A stretch of DNA of 64,000 bases. It comes from Agelas oroides. Taxonomy: Eukaryota > Porifera > Demospongiae > Agelasida > Agelasidae. Of the stretch, positions 1 through 10,662 are shown in pieces (the stretch's first letter is position 1; every line of letters begins with the position of its first letter). The position numbers and the translations under genes were made by a program. Where the stretch lies: positions 3,955,855-4,019,854 of the forward strand of contig OX422190.1 in NCBI GenBank assembly GCA_949130485.1, given 5' to 3'. The notes beneath the pieces are model-generated. The model made no database searches. It saw only the letters and a program-made list of their open reading frames with translations, and was not told where the DNA came from.

Positions 1-1460
1 TGTTGTATACATATAGTCTTGCTCCCAGGACTACTCTGCTCTGTTGTATACATAGTCTTGCTCCCAGGACTACCCTGCTCTGTTGTATACGTAGTCTTGC
101 TCCCAGGACTCCCCTGCTCTGTTGTATACATATAGTCTTGCTCCCAGGACTACCCTGCTCTGTTGTATACGTAGTCTTGCTCCCAGGGCTACCCTGCTCT
201 GTTGTATACGTAGTCTTGCTCCCAGGACTACCCTGCTCTGTTGTATACATATAGTCTTGCTCCCAGGACTCCCCTGCTCTGTTGTATACGTAGTCTTGCT
301 CCCAGGACTACCCTGCTCTGTTGTATACGTAGTCTTGCTCCCAGGACTCCCCTGCTCTGTTGTATACGTAGTCTTGCTCCCAGGACTACCCTGCTCTGTT
401 GTATACGTAGTCTTGCTCCCAGGACTACCCTGCTCTGTTGTATACGTAGTCTTGCTCCCAGGACTACCCTGCTCTGTTGTATACATATAGTCTTGCTCCC
501 AGCCTCCCCTGCTCTGTTGTATACGTAGTCTTGCTCCCAGGACTACCCTGCTCTGTTGTATACATATAGTCTTGCTCCCAGGACTACCCTGCTCTGTTGT
601 ATACATAGTCTTGCTCCCAGGACTACCCTGCTCTGTTGTATACGTAGTCTTGCTCCCAGGACTACCCTGCTCTGTTGTATACGTAGTCTTGCTCCCAGCC
701 TCCCTGCTCTGTTGTATACATAGTCTTGCTCCCAGGACTACCCTGCTCTGTTGTATACATATAGTCTTGCTCCCAGGACTCCCCTGCTCTGTTGTATACA
801 TATAGTCTTGCTCCCAGGACTACCCTGCTCTGTTGTATACGTAGTCTTGCTCCCAGGACTACCCTGCTCTGTTGTATACGTAGTCTTGCTCCCAGCCTCC
901 CCTGCTCTGTTGTATACGTAGTCTTGCTCCCAGGACTACCCTGCTCTGTTGTATACATATAGTCTTGCTCCCAGCCTCCCCTGCTCTGTTGTATACATAG
1001 TCTTGCTCCCAGGACTACCCTGCTCTGTTGTATACGTAGTCTTGCTCCCAGGACTCCCCTGCTCTGTTGTATACATATAGTCTTGCTCCCAGGACTACCC
1101 TGCTCTGTTGTATACGTAGTATTGCTCCCAGGACTACCCTGCTCTGTTGTATACATATAGTCTTGCTCCCAGCCTCCCCTGCTCTGTTGTATACGTAGTC
1201 TTGCTCCCAGGACTCCCCTGCTCTGTTGTATACGTAGTCTTGCTCCCAGGACTACCCTGCTCTGTTGTATACATATAGTCTTGCTCCCAGGACTACCCTG
1301 CTCTGTTGTATACGTAGTCTTGCTCCCAGGACTACCCTGCTCTGTTGTATACGTAGTCTTGCTCCCAGGACTACCCTGCTCTGTTGTATACGTAGTCTTG
1401 CTCCCAGGGCTACTCTGCTCTGTTGTATACGTAGTCTTGCTCCCAGGGCTACTCTGCTCT
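1..1460. repeat. 39-bp minisatellite, about 37 copies
   Basis: Head-to-tail copies of a unit reading roughly TGTTGTATACGTAGTCTTGC followed by TCCCAGGACTACCCTGCTC. Most units are 39 bp. Variants carry ATATAG in place of GTAG (+2 bp) or AGCCTCCCC in place of AGGACTACCC (-1 bp). Because 39 is divisible by three, long open frames appear on both strands; they are products of the repeat, not genes. The array is cut by the left edge. It sits just upstream of the first visible GIGYF exon, so it is probably inside a GIGYF intron. Confidence 0.97.
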
Positions 1461-1756
1461 GGAACACGAACATAGCAATCATGAGTGCTTAATTGGTTTC
1501 TTTTTTCATATGAAGTTGATGTGGTGGCCAGAATATTTAGAACAAAAAGGCAACATTTTGTCCATATCATAACCAATTATACACTCAACGCTTAGTGTGC
1601 ATGATATTCGCCCCTCGCTAGCTACGTACATCTGTAGATACCTGTATGTGTAGTACATTTCAAGTTGCCTTGTACCTTAGCACTTATTTTGCTGTTCTGC
1701 ATGAGCCCGTTCATTTCCTCTCTACCTCCTCTCCCTTTCTCCCCTCCCTCTCCCAG

Positions 1757-3566
1757 CTCATCTTCCACCAACAGCAGCAGCTAATGCTGCAGCGCCTTCG
1801 CCAGCAACAGCAACAACCACCACCACAACCGCAGAGACCATCACAGCCACAAAGACCTTCCCAACTTCAGCCATCACTGCAGCCTCACCCTCCCCAGCCA
1901 CTGGTGCCCACCCCTCTTCAACAACAGGCTCCTCCCCCCACCACCACTCCCGCTAGCAATGGTACCAAAGCTGAGGCTGTATGGGGAGCTGGGGACTCAC
2001 CCAAGGAAGGTAAGGTGGACCAGGGTATGGGACTCAGGTGTAGGCGTGGTGATATTGTTTATTCTATGCATGTTTTGTGTAGAATCTGGAGAAGAGTGGC
2101 CAGACATCACTGCTGATAGCCTGTGGGAAACACCGTTGACACGCCCTCCAGGCAACATTGCCCTCAAGAGTGGACAGGAGAAGGGAGTAGAACGAAGAAG
2201 AGGAGGAGGAGGAGAAGGAGGAGGAGGAGGAGGAGGAGGAGGGCAAGCGGCACTTGAGAGGCAGCAGCAGCAGCAAGAACAGAGGCAGAGAGAGGAGGAC
2301 AAGGCTGTGAGAGAGAGGGAGAGAGAGGAACAGCAGAGACAGTTGGACGAACAGAGGAGGAAGAAGGAAGAAGAAGAAGAAAGGTTAGTCACAGTGGTTG
2401 GTAGTTTCACACACTAGATGTCATCCCCTCTCCTTTCCCTTGGTGACACTTCATTCCTTTTCCCCTCCCTCTTTCTCTTCTCTCCCTCCCTCTCCTCCCT
2501 CCCTCCCTCCCTCCCTCCCTCCCTCCCTCCCTCCCTCCCTCCCTCCCTCCCTCCCTTCTCAAGACAAAGAGCAGAAGTGGAGCGACAGCGGCAGCTAGCG
2601 GTGGCTGAGGAGACCAGACGGAAGGAAGCGAAGGCAAGAGTAGAGGCAGAGCGTCAGAGGCAGGTAGAGCAGCAGAGGGCAGCGAAAGAACAAGAGAGAC
2701 TAAAGCGGCAGAGAGAAGGTTGGTCAGATGGGAGAGAGAGACAGGTTGTGCACGTACAGGGTAGAATCTCTTACATGGCAAACGTTCATAGCTTTTTAGA
2801 TTAAGGTTACAGGATTGTCTCGGTGTGCATGTTATATCAACATCAGAAATCTCACACAGAATCCAAATCCAAGCCAGTGCAACAAACTTGCATGTAAACA
2901 TAAAGCAGGGAGGATGGTGGGCTAGATTCTCTCAAACAAACAAACTCCTTCATTGTATTGCATGAGACATACATTACAAGAGAAGGGGGTGGTATACTCC
3001 AGTTACATGCCAAAATGCTGAGCAATCGCATTGTACATAAATAATTGGTCCACCACAGTAATCGTATGGCTATAACTTATAGTTTACAAAACAGTATGGA
3101 TTTACACAAACAATTTTTACATGACATTCCTGTTTCTGCAACACCAAATGCTATAGGAGCCTTGGATGGTCCGTTTGCAAAGTTCAAACATCAATTTTGT
3201 CATCTCACTAGTGGTGATGTTCAAGGTGGTCTTTAGGTGCTGGAAGCCAGCAGAGTTTATTACTCCTCTGGAGCCAACTTCCAGGGTGATGAGTTCAGTT
3301 TCATAACCTGCATTACAGGCTCCAGTGACCAGTTCTTCGTACTTTTCCTCCTTTCTCTCAGCTGCTACTTCAAAGTTTGTCTCATAGCTGATCGTCAGTT
3401 CAGCAAGCATGAGTGACTTCTGCTGGTCGTCCCACCAAACAATGTCCGGGCGAAGATCTGTAGGAACAATGTGCATGGGAAATTCATATCCATCACCGAG
3501 GTCGGCAGTTAGTCGGGTGGTTGGGGAAAGCTTGGGTTGGATGACTTTTACAATCTCTTGGAGAAC

Positions 3567-3642
<76 letters not shown>

Positions 3643-6600
3643 AGAAGAGATCCGCTTGCTACAGATTCAGAGGCTTCGTGAGGAGCAAGAGTTACAGCAG
3701 CTTCAGCAGCTACAGCAGCGGCAGCAGGAGGAAGAGGAGGAACAACGGAAGATAGCTTTAGAGAGGCATCATCGGCTGCAGCAGCAACAACAGCAGCCTC
3801 AGTCACTGTCCTCCTCAGCTCGCTGGGTGCAGCCCAACTCTCATGCCCCCTCTCTCCTCCAGATTCAACAGGAAGAGGAAGTCCAGGCTGCACAGGAGCA
3901 GGTAGGGTAGTGCCTGTTGCCGAGGATATGCTTGTGTCCATGTAAAGTTGTTAGCCTTCAGCATTGTGTATTAGATGCCAGGTTGTACTGTAAAGTTGTC
4001 CTCTCGCTACTTGATGTCTCACCACAACTCCCTCATTTCCTTCCCCCCCTCCCCCCTCCTTCCTCTCCTCCTCTTTCTCTTCCTCTGCTCCCCTCCCTTT
4101 TCTGTCTTCCTCCTTTTGTTCTCCTTCCCTTCGTCGTTCCTCTCTCCCTTTCTCCTTTCCCTCTCTCCTCTCTCCCCTTCTCCCTCCCGTTTCCCTTCTT
4201 CCTCCATCCTTCCCCTTCCTCCCCTTTCCTCCCTTTTCCGTCTCTCTCCTTTTATTCCTCATGCCTTTGTCTGTCTTCTCTCCCTTTCTTCTTCCCCCTC
4301 TCCTCTTCTTCCCTTCTCCCTCCGTCCTTCATTTCTCATGCCTGATGACAACATGGCTCACAATGAGTCCTCACTTGACTCTCCTAGGTTGATATAGAAA
4401 AAGAGACAATGTGCCAGTAGACCAAACAGAATACGACACAAAATGTATATACTGATTATCTCCTTTCCCTCCTCTTCTCCCTCCATTCTTCTCTCTCAAG
4501 CGTCAGCGAGAGGAGGCGATGAGAGCCCATATGCAAATGATGCGACAACAGCAACAGCTGAACCTAGGAGGGTGGGGCAATGTGCAAAAACGGTACATTT
4601 GTGTACGATGGCTGCGTGTACTCACACACATGTAGAATGTTTAGTGCACAGTAGTAAGTTACTTATTGAAGTTGGTTTCCAAGCTTCGTAAATTCTGCCA
4701 TGCACTAGTAGTAATCTGCTTTGCATTCATTTCACTTGTCTGAACACTTTGTGTACATGTGTGACAGTGTAGCAATCGAAGATTATTCCGTTGCATAGTT
4801 TGAGTGTATCCCTGCGTTTGAAGCACCATATTGCTCAACTTTCGTTAAGGGTGGGGGGCTCATAGACGCTTCGTAGCTGCATCAGATATTCATGCAGCTA
4901 TGTAGCGCATGTGAGCCCTACCCTTAACAGGAGTTCAATATGGCGTTTCAAATGCAGCAATGCATTCGACTAAGCAACATTTCTACACTGGACTGTTGCA
5001 TGTATATCTGAAGTAAGTGAAATCTATCATGTCCCTGAACACACCAGTCCCTAGCCTTGTACTCGGGCCATGCAGCCTTGCGTAGAATGCTCAGTCCCTG
5101 AACACACCAGTCCCTAGCCTTGTACTCGGGCCATGCAGCCTTGCGTAGAATGCTCAGTCCCTGAACACACCAGTCCCTAGCCTTGTACTCGGGCCATGCA
5201 GCCTTGCATAGAATGCTTAGTGCACAGTACTTATCAAAATCTTCACTTATTCAAGCTCCCTAAGTTTTGGCTGGTGATCTGCTTTGCCTTCAACTTTCAC
5301 TTCACCAAACACTTCAGTTAATTCGCATTTCAGTGAATTTCTTGAGTAAAGATCATATGATGTGGCCACTTGGTAGCATTTACGTACATGTACACATTTG
5401 TATGTGTACACACGTACATCACACGCTTATCAAACTATCAACCTCTGTGGCTGATTAACTTCTGTCTCCTTTACCTTTGTTGATTTCTGTTACAGGAACT
5501 TTGCTTCTCCTCCAAAGCCCAAGTCGTTTGCGGAGATCCAGTTGGAGCAACAGGAGAGTGACTTCCCTTCCCTGAGAGAGACGACCACCACTAGCCGTAG
5601 CACCGGAGGAGGAGGAGGAGGAGGAGGAGGAGGAGGAGGAGGAGGAGGAGGAGGAGGACAGAAGAACAAGGTAAGGAGTGGTGGTGGTGGAAGAGCGTAT
5701 GTTATGTGACAGTCAGGATGTACTAATCTTTTAATATACGTTAAGGTGTGCTATCCCCGGCTTGCTACTGTTTTTCTGTATTTGTGTACCTGTCAATGTT
5801 ATGCCCCACTACCCCCAGTATGGGCTAGTGGGGCAAGGTGGGGATTTGACCAATTAAAATGTCAATTGCCCCAGTGTACGGGGCATCCCCTATAATCAAA
5901 TCCCTTTGCAGAAAGTAACTATGTAACTATGCAGAAACGTTGCTGTACTTGAGATGTCTTCCAGAGGTAATCAAATCCTTGACTATAGGGAGACCTCTTT
6001 TGGTAAAACCCCCTCCTCTGCCCGTATGGGCATAACATTGATAGCTGGCTAGGTCATGGGTTATGTACACGTATCTGTTATGAGTAGTCCTTACCGAACC
6101 ATTAACAGTACCTAGCTTACACTGATTTAGAAAGCAGTTGACAATTTTGAGTTGGTATTTTTAAGAGTTGATATTCTGAGAGTTGATATTTTGGGAGTTG
6201 ATCGAGGCTACATGTACATTGTATGTACATGTACATTTACCGTCTATACACTTGATGTGCATTAATTGGAGTGTTGACCATTTCTTAGGGATCTACCTGG
6301 AGCAGTGTAGCTTCTAAACAGCCCCCAACACCCACCTGGACACACCCACCAGCTGTGACCCCACCTGCCACCCAGCAGAGGGGAAAACCCCTACCGATGC
6401 CTAATAACATGGAGGATGAGGATGAGGAAGATTCTGAAGAGCTGTCGTTCTGGGAAGAATGTGCAAGGGTAGCAAAGAAGAACCCTGCTCCTCAGCGGGG
6501 AGGTGCTGCACCACTAGGACAGAGTGGAAGGACTCCTGCGGCCAGTATTATTGCAGCTGGTACTACTGCAGCTGGTACTACTGCTTCAAAGAAGAGAGTC

Positions 6601-9231
6601 AACAAGGAAGAGGTAAACAGCTATGTGTTGTTTTGCATAAAGGTTTCATTCTGCATGTTTTAAAGAATCTTACTAGCCTCGTTCTCAGGCCCCGCCCACC
6701 TTTTTGTTGCTTGCTGTATGGTAAAGCGGGGAGAGCCTGGTATATTTTCTCATGTGAGCATGACATAATTGGAAAATGGTAAAAATTTTCAGAATGAACA
6801 GGCTGCATTTTACGTATTGTTTAATCGACTACACGCTCAATACTTGGTGTGTACAACAGTCGCCCTCCGCTAGCTAGACAAGTTACCTGGTACATGTACA
6901 TGTACCTTGGCTCTTTTTGCTGTTTTGGGCCCTGTGCGCCCACACACAATATTCTTTCCACCAAAAGCAGCGTAGTGCCTATAACACCTACAATGATCGA
7001 AGCACATTTCCCTGCGGGCCTTGCCTCATTCTCAGAGCTCTCCATTTTTGCTCTTCCGGTTGTGTTTACAACTCACTCTCCCACCTCTGTGTTTTGTTGG
7101 TAATGCAGACAGAATGAAATGAGACTAATGCAGGGTTAGATGTTATACAAGGTCACCCCTGCACAGGACACATTTTGGCCAATACCAGGCCCAGCCCACC
7201 TTTTCGTTGCTTGCTGTATGGTAAAGTGGGGAGAGCCTGGTATATTTTCTCATGTGAGCATGACGTAATCGGAAAATGGTAAAAATTTTCAGAATGAACA
7301 GGCTGCATTTTACATATTGTTCGATCGACTACACACTCAACGCTTGGTGTGTACGACAGTCGCCCTCCGCTAGCTAGATACATGTGCTCAACTCTGGTCT
7401 TGCGTACTCTTGCTCCCCACAGGAGAGCATCCGTCGCCTGCTGTCAACAAACGATGCCAGCTCGGAGTTCAACACTTGGTGTGAGCAAGAACTGAGGAAA
7501 TTCAACACCGATGTGGATGGTATGTGTGGTGCCTCATTCCCATATTGTGTAGCTTCATTCTGAGAACAGTTTTACCTAGCCATCTTACAGTTTTACATGT
7601 ATGTGGTCTCATTCACAGACCATCATTACTGTAAATTTCAGGTTATGAAATTGTGATTCAATTGAAATTGCTAAAACCTGGCTTTGTGTGAATTTGATTG
7701 GAAAGTTCAATTTCACATTCTTGGACAATAAACCTGAAATTTAGAGAGTCATTCCCAGACCAGTATGAAGTACCCGTTTATGGTATGTAACCTCATCCCC
7801 AGACTAATATATGCTAACAGCCATTCTGCCTTCTTGGCTTGGCTATATCAAAGGCTGTATTGTTTGTGACCTCCTCCTCTAGTTGCAACATTCGTCAGTT
7901 TTTTGCTGGAGGTGGAGTCGACATTTGAGGTGCACGACTACGTCAAGTCCTACCTTGGGGAGACCAGAGACGCCCACAACTTTGCCAAGCAATTTCTAGA
8001 GAGGCGGCAGAAACTGAAGCCACCCTCACAACAACAGGTAATCAGAATATTAGTAACTTTCATTGTCCAAGTAAATAATACATGGATATGGCAGTCCCAG
8101 GGAGAAATTGAACATTATTCCGTTGCGTATTTCGATCGCGTTCGAAGCGCTGTACCGCAGAACTTCCATTAAGGGCGGGGTTCATACGCGTTGCGTAGTT
8201 GCATAAACAGTTGACACGTCTATGCAGTGTGTATAAGCCCCACCCTTAACGGAAGTTCTGCGGTACAGCGCTTTAAACGCAATCGAAATACGCAACGGAA
8301 TAATGTTCGATTCTACCCGGGACTGCCACATATATGTACAGTGGAACCCCACTCTGTGGACACCCCTCAATAGCGGACATCTATTATATAGTGGACACTT
8401 CTGAGAATCCTGACTGTTCTTTCAATGCTTAAGCAACCCCTGAATAGCCGACATCCCGTTACTTCGTATAATGGACACTTTTGGTATGTTTTTATGTGAA
8501 TGACACCATTGTCTACCTAGGTGGACAGAGGAGGGGTAGGGCTGGGGAAGGGGTCCCTATCCAAGGGAACAATTATTGTGTGTGCACTTTTTGTTCCAAA
8601 ATTGAGCAGTATGTTTTTTTTTGTTTTTTTTTACAAATGTTCAGGGCTGTAGCCCTTAGACAGACACTGCAAGAATCAGCCTCAAGATTGTTTGGACCCT
8701 CCCCCCCTTTCTGTCTACCTTGGGAGTAGGAGGACATTGACATCGTTCACATGATAAAACATATACCAGGACTTTCCCCCTCTGTTTTTGCATACTGTAC
8801 AGAAACTGGATAATGGCAATGGCCTGGGAATGAGGCTAGAAGCCATATACACTTTGTACAATCTCTTTTCAGGCCGTATCACGTGCTGAGATCTAGTGCC
8901 ATCTCTCTCACAGTAAAGAGCTACTATTATTATTATGGTCACATTTCATCCACTTTTCCCACAGTCCAAAAAGTCAAAATCGAGAGAGAGGTCCAGCAGT
9001 CACAGCTATGGTAGCACAGACCACTCAGATCAGAGAGGAAAACCGGAGGCCTCTGGTGGTGGTGGGGGAGAGAGCAAGGTGGGCGAAGAAGGAGGAGGAT
9101 CCTCAAGATCTAGCAAGAAAAAGAAGAAGAAGATGCAGAAGGTGAATCCGGCAGCGATGCTTGGATTCACAGTGAACGCTGCTGAGAGGCCCAACATGGG
9201 GGAGATTCAGACTGTCCGAGATGTGCTGTGA
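1757..9231 (+). CDS. GIGYF: GIGYF-family protein (GRB10-interacting GYF protein), 3' ten exons
   Basis: GIGYF1/2 proteins bind proline-rich partners through a GYF domain and, with 4EHP, repress translation of selected mRNAs in the cytoplasm. Visible exons: 1757-2009, 2083-2383, 2564-2718, 3645-3901, 4501-4592, 5496-5670, 6289-6612, 7423-7519, 7883-8037 and 8965-9231. All have GT/AG borders and compatible phases, giving 2076 nt (691 residues plus stop). In order: a Q/P-rich stretch, ESGEEWPDITADSLWE, a long charged E/R/Q coiled coil, LLQIQQEEE-like and GGWGNVQKR segments, a poly-Gly run, SFWEECARV, then the diagnostic block FNTWCEQELRKFN...DVATFVSFLLEVES...EVHDYVKSYLG...FAKQFLERR. The C-terminus is a Lys-rich tail with MLGFTVNAAERPNMGEIQT, as in vertebrate GIGYF2. 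The GYF domain and start codon are not in the window and should lie further left. Several 3' splice sites use simple repeats as pyrimidine tracts. Confidence 0.93.
2494..2557. repeat. (CCCT)n microsatellite serving as a pyrimidine tract
   Basis: A run of CCCT units ends seven bases before the AAG acceptor of the GIGYF exon starting at 2564. It therefore appears to supply the polypyrimidine tract of that 3' splice site. Confidence 0.9.
3117..3570 (-). mobile_element. Remnant of a retroelement C-terminal (nuclease-like) coding region
   Basis: Antisense to a GIGYF intron, an open frame reads KLSPTTRLTADLGDGYEFP, then LRPDIVWWDDQQKS, AELTISYETNFE, ERKEEKYEELV, LEVGSRG and a final IWCCRNRN. The block RPDIV...ELT.(P/S)(F/Y)E....ERK..KY.ELV resembles the tail that follows the reverse transcriptase in invertebrate retroelement-like open frames. 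The PD...E-x-T spacing recalls a PD-(D/E)XK-type fold, which is an inference. The frame continues through the adjacent GA repeat as Arg-Glu repeats and then antisense through a GIGYF exon; that part is chance. I see no matching reverse transcriptase nearby, so this is a 3' fragment. Confidence 0.6.
3571..3639. repeat. (TC)n microsatellite at a 3' splice site
   Basis: About 34 TC units lie immediately before the GACAG acceptor of the GIGYF exon at 3645. It replaces an ordinary pyrimidine tract and is expected to vary in length between individuals. Confidence 0.95.
4027..4345. repeat. Long C/T-only tract in a GIGYF intron
   Basis: About 300 bases almost purely of C and T on the + strand, built from CCCTCC, CTCCTT and TTCCC variants. 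Open frames here encode only Ser/Pro/Leu/Phe strings or their Gly/Glu/Arg antisense and are not genes. Mirror symmetry makes triplex (H-DNA) formation possible, an inference. Confidence 0.9.
4759..5012. mobile_element. Degenerate MITE, family 1 (GGCAGTCCC-ended)
   Basis: A diverged copy of the inverted-repeat element seen intact at 8086-8334 and 43977-44241. Shared landmarks are AATCGAAGATTATTCCGTTG on the left, GTTAAGGGTGGGG and CATGTGAGCCCTACCCTTAAC around the centre, and an inverted right arm ending near ACTGGACTGTTGCATGTATA. It lies in a GIGYF intron. Confidence 0.7.
5031..5222. repeat. Three tandem copies of a 63-bp unit
   Basis: The unit starts GTCCCTGAACACACCAGTCC and ends AGAATGCTCA; copies begin at 5031, 5094 and 5157 with almost no divergence, implying recent amplification. 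The last copy runs into TTAGTGCACAGTA, which also follows AGAATG at about 4634, so a longer intron segment was duplicated first. Confidence 0.93.
6674..7384. mobile_element. Two partial copies of a TAGCCTCG-family element in a GIGYF intron
   Basis: 6674 onward begins TAGCCTCGTTCTCAGGCCCC. It continues through GGTAAAGCGGGGAGAGCCTG, GAACAGGCTGCATTTTAC and GTCGCCCTCCGCTAGCTAGA. A second copy of the same block follows at about 7183-7384 with few differences. Related sequence occurs at 15234-15588. Terminal inverted partners are not intact here. Confidence 0.7.
8086..8334. mobile_element. Intact hairpin MITE, family 1
   Basis: Ends are ATATGGCAGTCCCAGGGAGA and, inverted, TCTACCCGGGACTGCCACAT. The arms match over most of their length (AACATTATTCCGTTGCGTAT against ATACGCAACGGAATAATGTT), leaving a loop around TTGACACGTCTATGCAG. 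It encodes nothing. It sits in the last GIGYF intron, 48 bases after a splice donor. Flanking bases are AT-rich, so a TA or longer target duplication cannot be fixed. Confidence 0.88.
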
Positions 9232-9259
9232 GGGTCGGTGTGCTTCACAGCAATGTGGA

Positions 9260-9460
9260 CTGTGGAATTATTGTTTATTTTATGGCACTATACACACCTG
9301 TATGTGCATGACTGTACTGTTCCTTTTGACTGAATTTTAAGTTTATACTGATTATGAAACTCCCTGCGGCTTCTATATACATGTAGGTATTACAAGTGGG
9401 GCTAAACAAAGAGGTCCATGCTCTACTGCTAAATCCATACCTGGGCTACACCCTGCTACA
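9260..9460 (+). other. GIGYF 3' flank, duplicated at 20585-20740
   Basis: Downstream of the GIGYF stop, the stretch containing GCATGACTGTACTGTTCCTT, AAACTCCCTGCGGCT and CAAGTGGGGCTAAACAAAGA recurs in the same orientation and order at 20585-20740, downstream of the intact receptor gene. The next block (GGGCTACACCCTGCTA...GGTAGTTTGCACTGTAAACA) recurs at about 21455-21610. No canonical AATAAA was seen just after the GIGYF stop. Confidence 0.75.
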
Positions 9461-9606
9461 GATTATTAACTTGCAATAGCTGTTTCAACTGAAAGAGTTG
9501 TTGCAAAGGAATGTATAAATTTTCATAACTATAAGGTAGTTTGCACTGTAAACAAGGTAATAGGAAACGGCATTAGATAAAAGTACGCAGTTTGGGTATC
9601 CTTGCC

Positions 9607-9862
9607 TGTACTATATAGGGGACAAATAGCGTAGGAGTACGCAATTTGTCCCCTATAGTAATATGGGAAGCAAACAGTGTATAGGAATTTAGTGCTGCCT
9701 GTAATACTATAGGGGACAAATTGCGTATTTGTCTCCTATAGTACTACAGGAGACAAACAGTAGGTTAGGCAATGTACATGATCAGTACTATAATTATGAT
9801 ATTGAGATGTGTAGAAAACTACACTATTTGTCTCCTATAGTCCTACAGGAGACAAACCGTGT
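9607..9862. repeat. Array of short hairpins built on GGGGACAAAT
   Basis: Palindromic words recur three times: ATAGGGGACAAATAGCG with inverse CGCAATTTGTCCCCTATAG, then ATAGGGGACAAATTGCG with TTTGTCTCCTATAG, and CTATTTGTCTCCTATAG with CAGGAGACAAACCGTG. Spacing is 20-100 bases. No open frame is present. This may be a decayed hairpin transposon cluster or a structured 3' flank. Confidence 0.7.
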
Positions 9863-10072
9863 AGGTTAGGCACAAGTGCCATATCCAAGGTGTCTGCTTA
9901 GAAGTGTTTTAGGCAGAACCTTTATGGGACACCTGTCCAGATTAGTGGTGCACCCTAGATCTATACCTGTCTGAACATTTTGACAGGTTTATAAGATCTA
10001 TGACTCTGACACAGTCACAGTGATACTAGAGAGTGTGCTATGAAGAGTGTGTAGTTGCAATCTAGCCTAGCC

Positions 10073-10295
10073 ATGGATGATTCAGAGACAGTGGATGACA
10101 CGTGTGACCACTGTCAGGGTGAAGCAACCGTATTTTGTAACCATTGCAAGAGCAGCTATTGCTCTACCTGTAGCTCAGTTAGACATAGGGCTGAAAAGAG
10201 GAAAGAGCACTTTGTGGTGAGAATATCTCAGCTCTACACGAACACTCTGTGCTCTCAGTGGATCCTCCTAATTAAGAAGACAATCCCCGATGAAG
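10073..10295 (+). CDS. B-box-type zinc-finger first exon (orphan or truncated gene)
   Basis: ATG at 10073 opens 74 codons ending at a clean donor (GAAG|GTAAG, phase 1). The protein has a metal-binding series C11-x2-C14-x7-C22-x2-C25-x4-C30-x2-C33-x4-H38-x7-H46, within TCDHCQGEATVFCNHC, YCSTC and VRHRAEKRKEH. This is the spacing of a B-box as in TRIM-like proteins, which usually mediates assembly or substrate binding. No RING precedes it, and no further exon is recognisable: a reverse-transcriptase fragment begins 34 bases after the donor. It may be a gene broken by that insertion, or a real 5' exon whose next exon I cannot recognise. Confidence 0.6.
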
Positions 10296-10328
10296 GTAAG
10301 TTGCTAAAACAGGCCCTTAGCTGTAGAA

Positions 10329-10662
10329 GCTTTTGATTCGGTTCCCCACTCGGGTATCCTCAGAGCTCTTACTCGAATTGGTGTCACCGGTTCATTGCAC
10401 ACCTGGTTTGCTGACTATCTATCTGGTCGCATGCAGCGTGTTGTCCTTAATGGTCACTAGCTCTTCACAGGTCACAAAGTCTCCTCTGGTGTCCTGCAAG
10501 GTTCAATACTAGGACCATTATTATTCTCAATTTATATTGACAAGCTGTGCTCCATCCCGCTGTCTACCACGTCCAAAATCCAACTCTATGCTGACGACAT
10601 CTTACTTCACAAACCTATCGGGAGGGACTGCACTTCAGATGTCGCCAACCTTCAAAGAGACA
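10329..10662 (+). mobile_element. Broken non-LTR retrotransposon reverse transcriptase fragment
   Basis: Reading from 10329 gives AFDSVPHSGILRALTRIG, WFADYLSGRMQRVVLNG, an in-frame stop, VSSGVLQGSILGPLLFSIYI and IQLYADDILL. These are the conserved palm motifs of Jockey/CR1/L2-type reverse transcriptases, including the YADD catalytic box at 10587-10598. The internal stop and lack of both ends show that it is dead. It lies just downstream of the B-box exon. Confidence 0.88.

Noticed and set aside
1-1460. CRISPR-like look of regularly spaced repeats
   Set aside because: Units are contiguous with no unique spacers, and the context is a eukaryotic intron.
1-1576. Long open frames of up to 304 codons on both strands
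   Set aside because: They are translations of the 39-bp minisatellite; the peptide simply cycles with the repeat.
1997-2410. Antisense frames rich in Ser, Leu and Pro
   Set aside because: They are antisense to the GIGYF coiled-coil exon and follow its GAG/CAG repeats.
3917-4397. Ser/Pro/Leu/Phe-rich frames
   Set aside because: Produced by the C/T-only tract; no start context, domain or conserved pattern.
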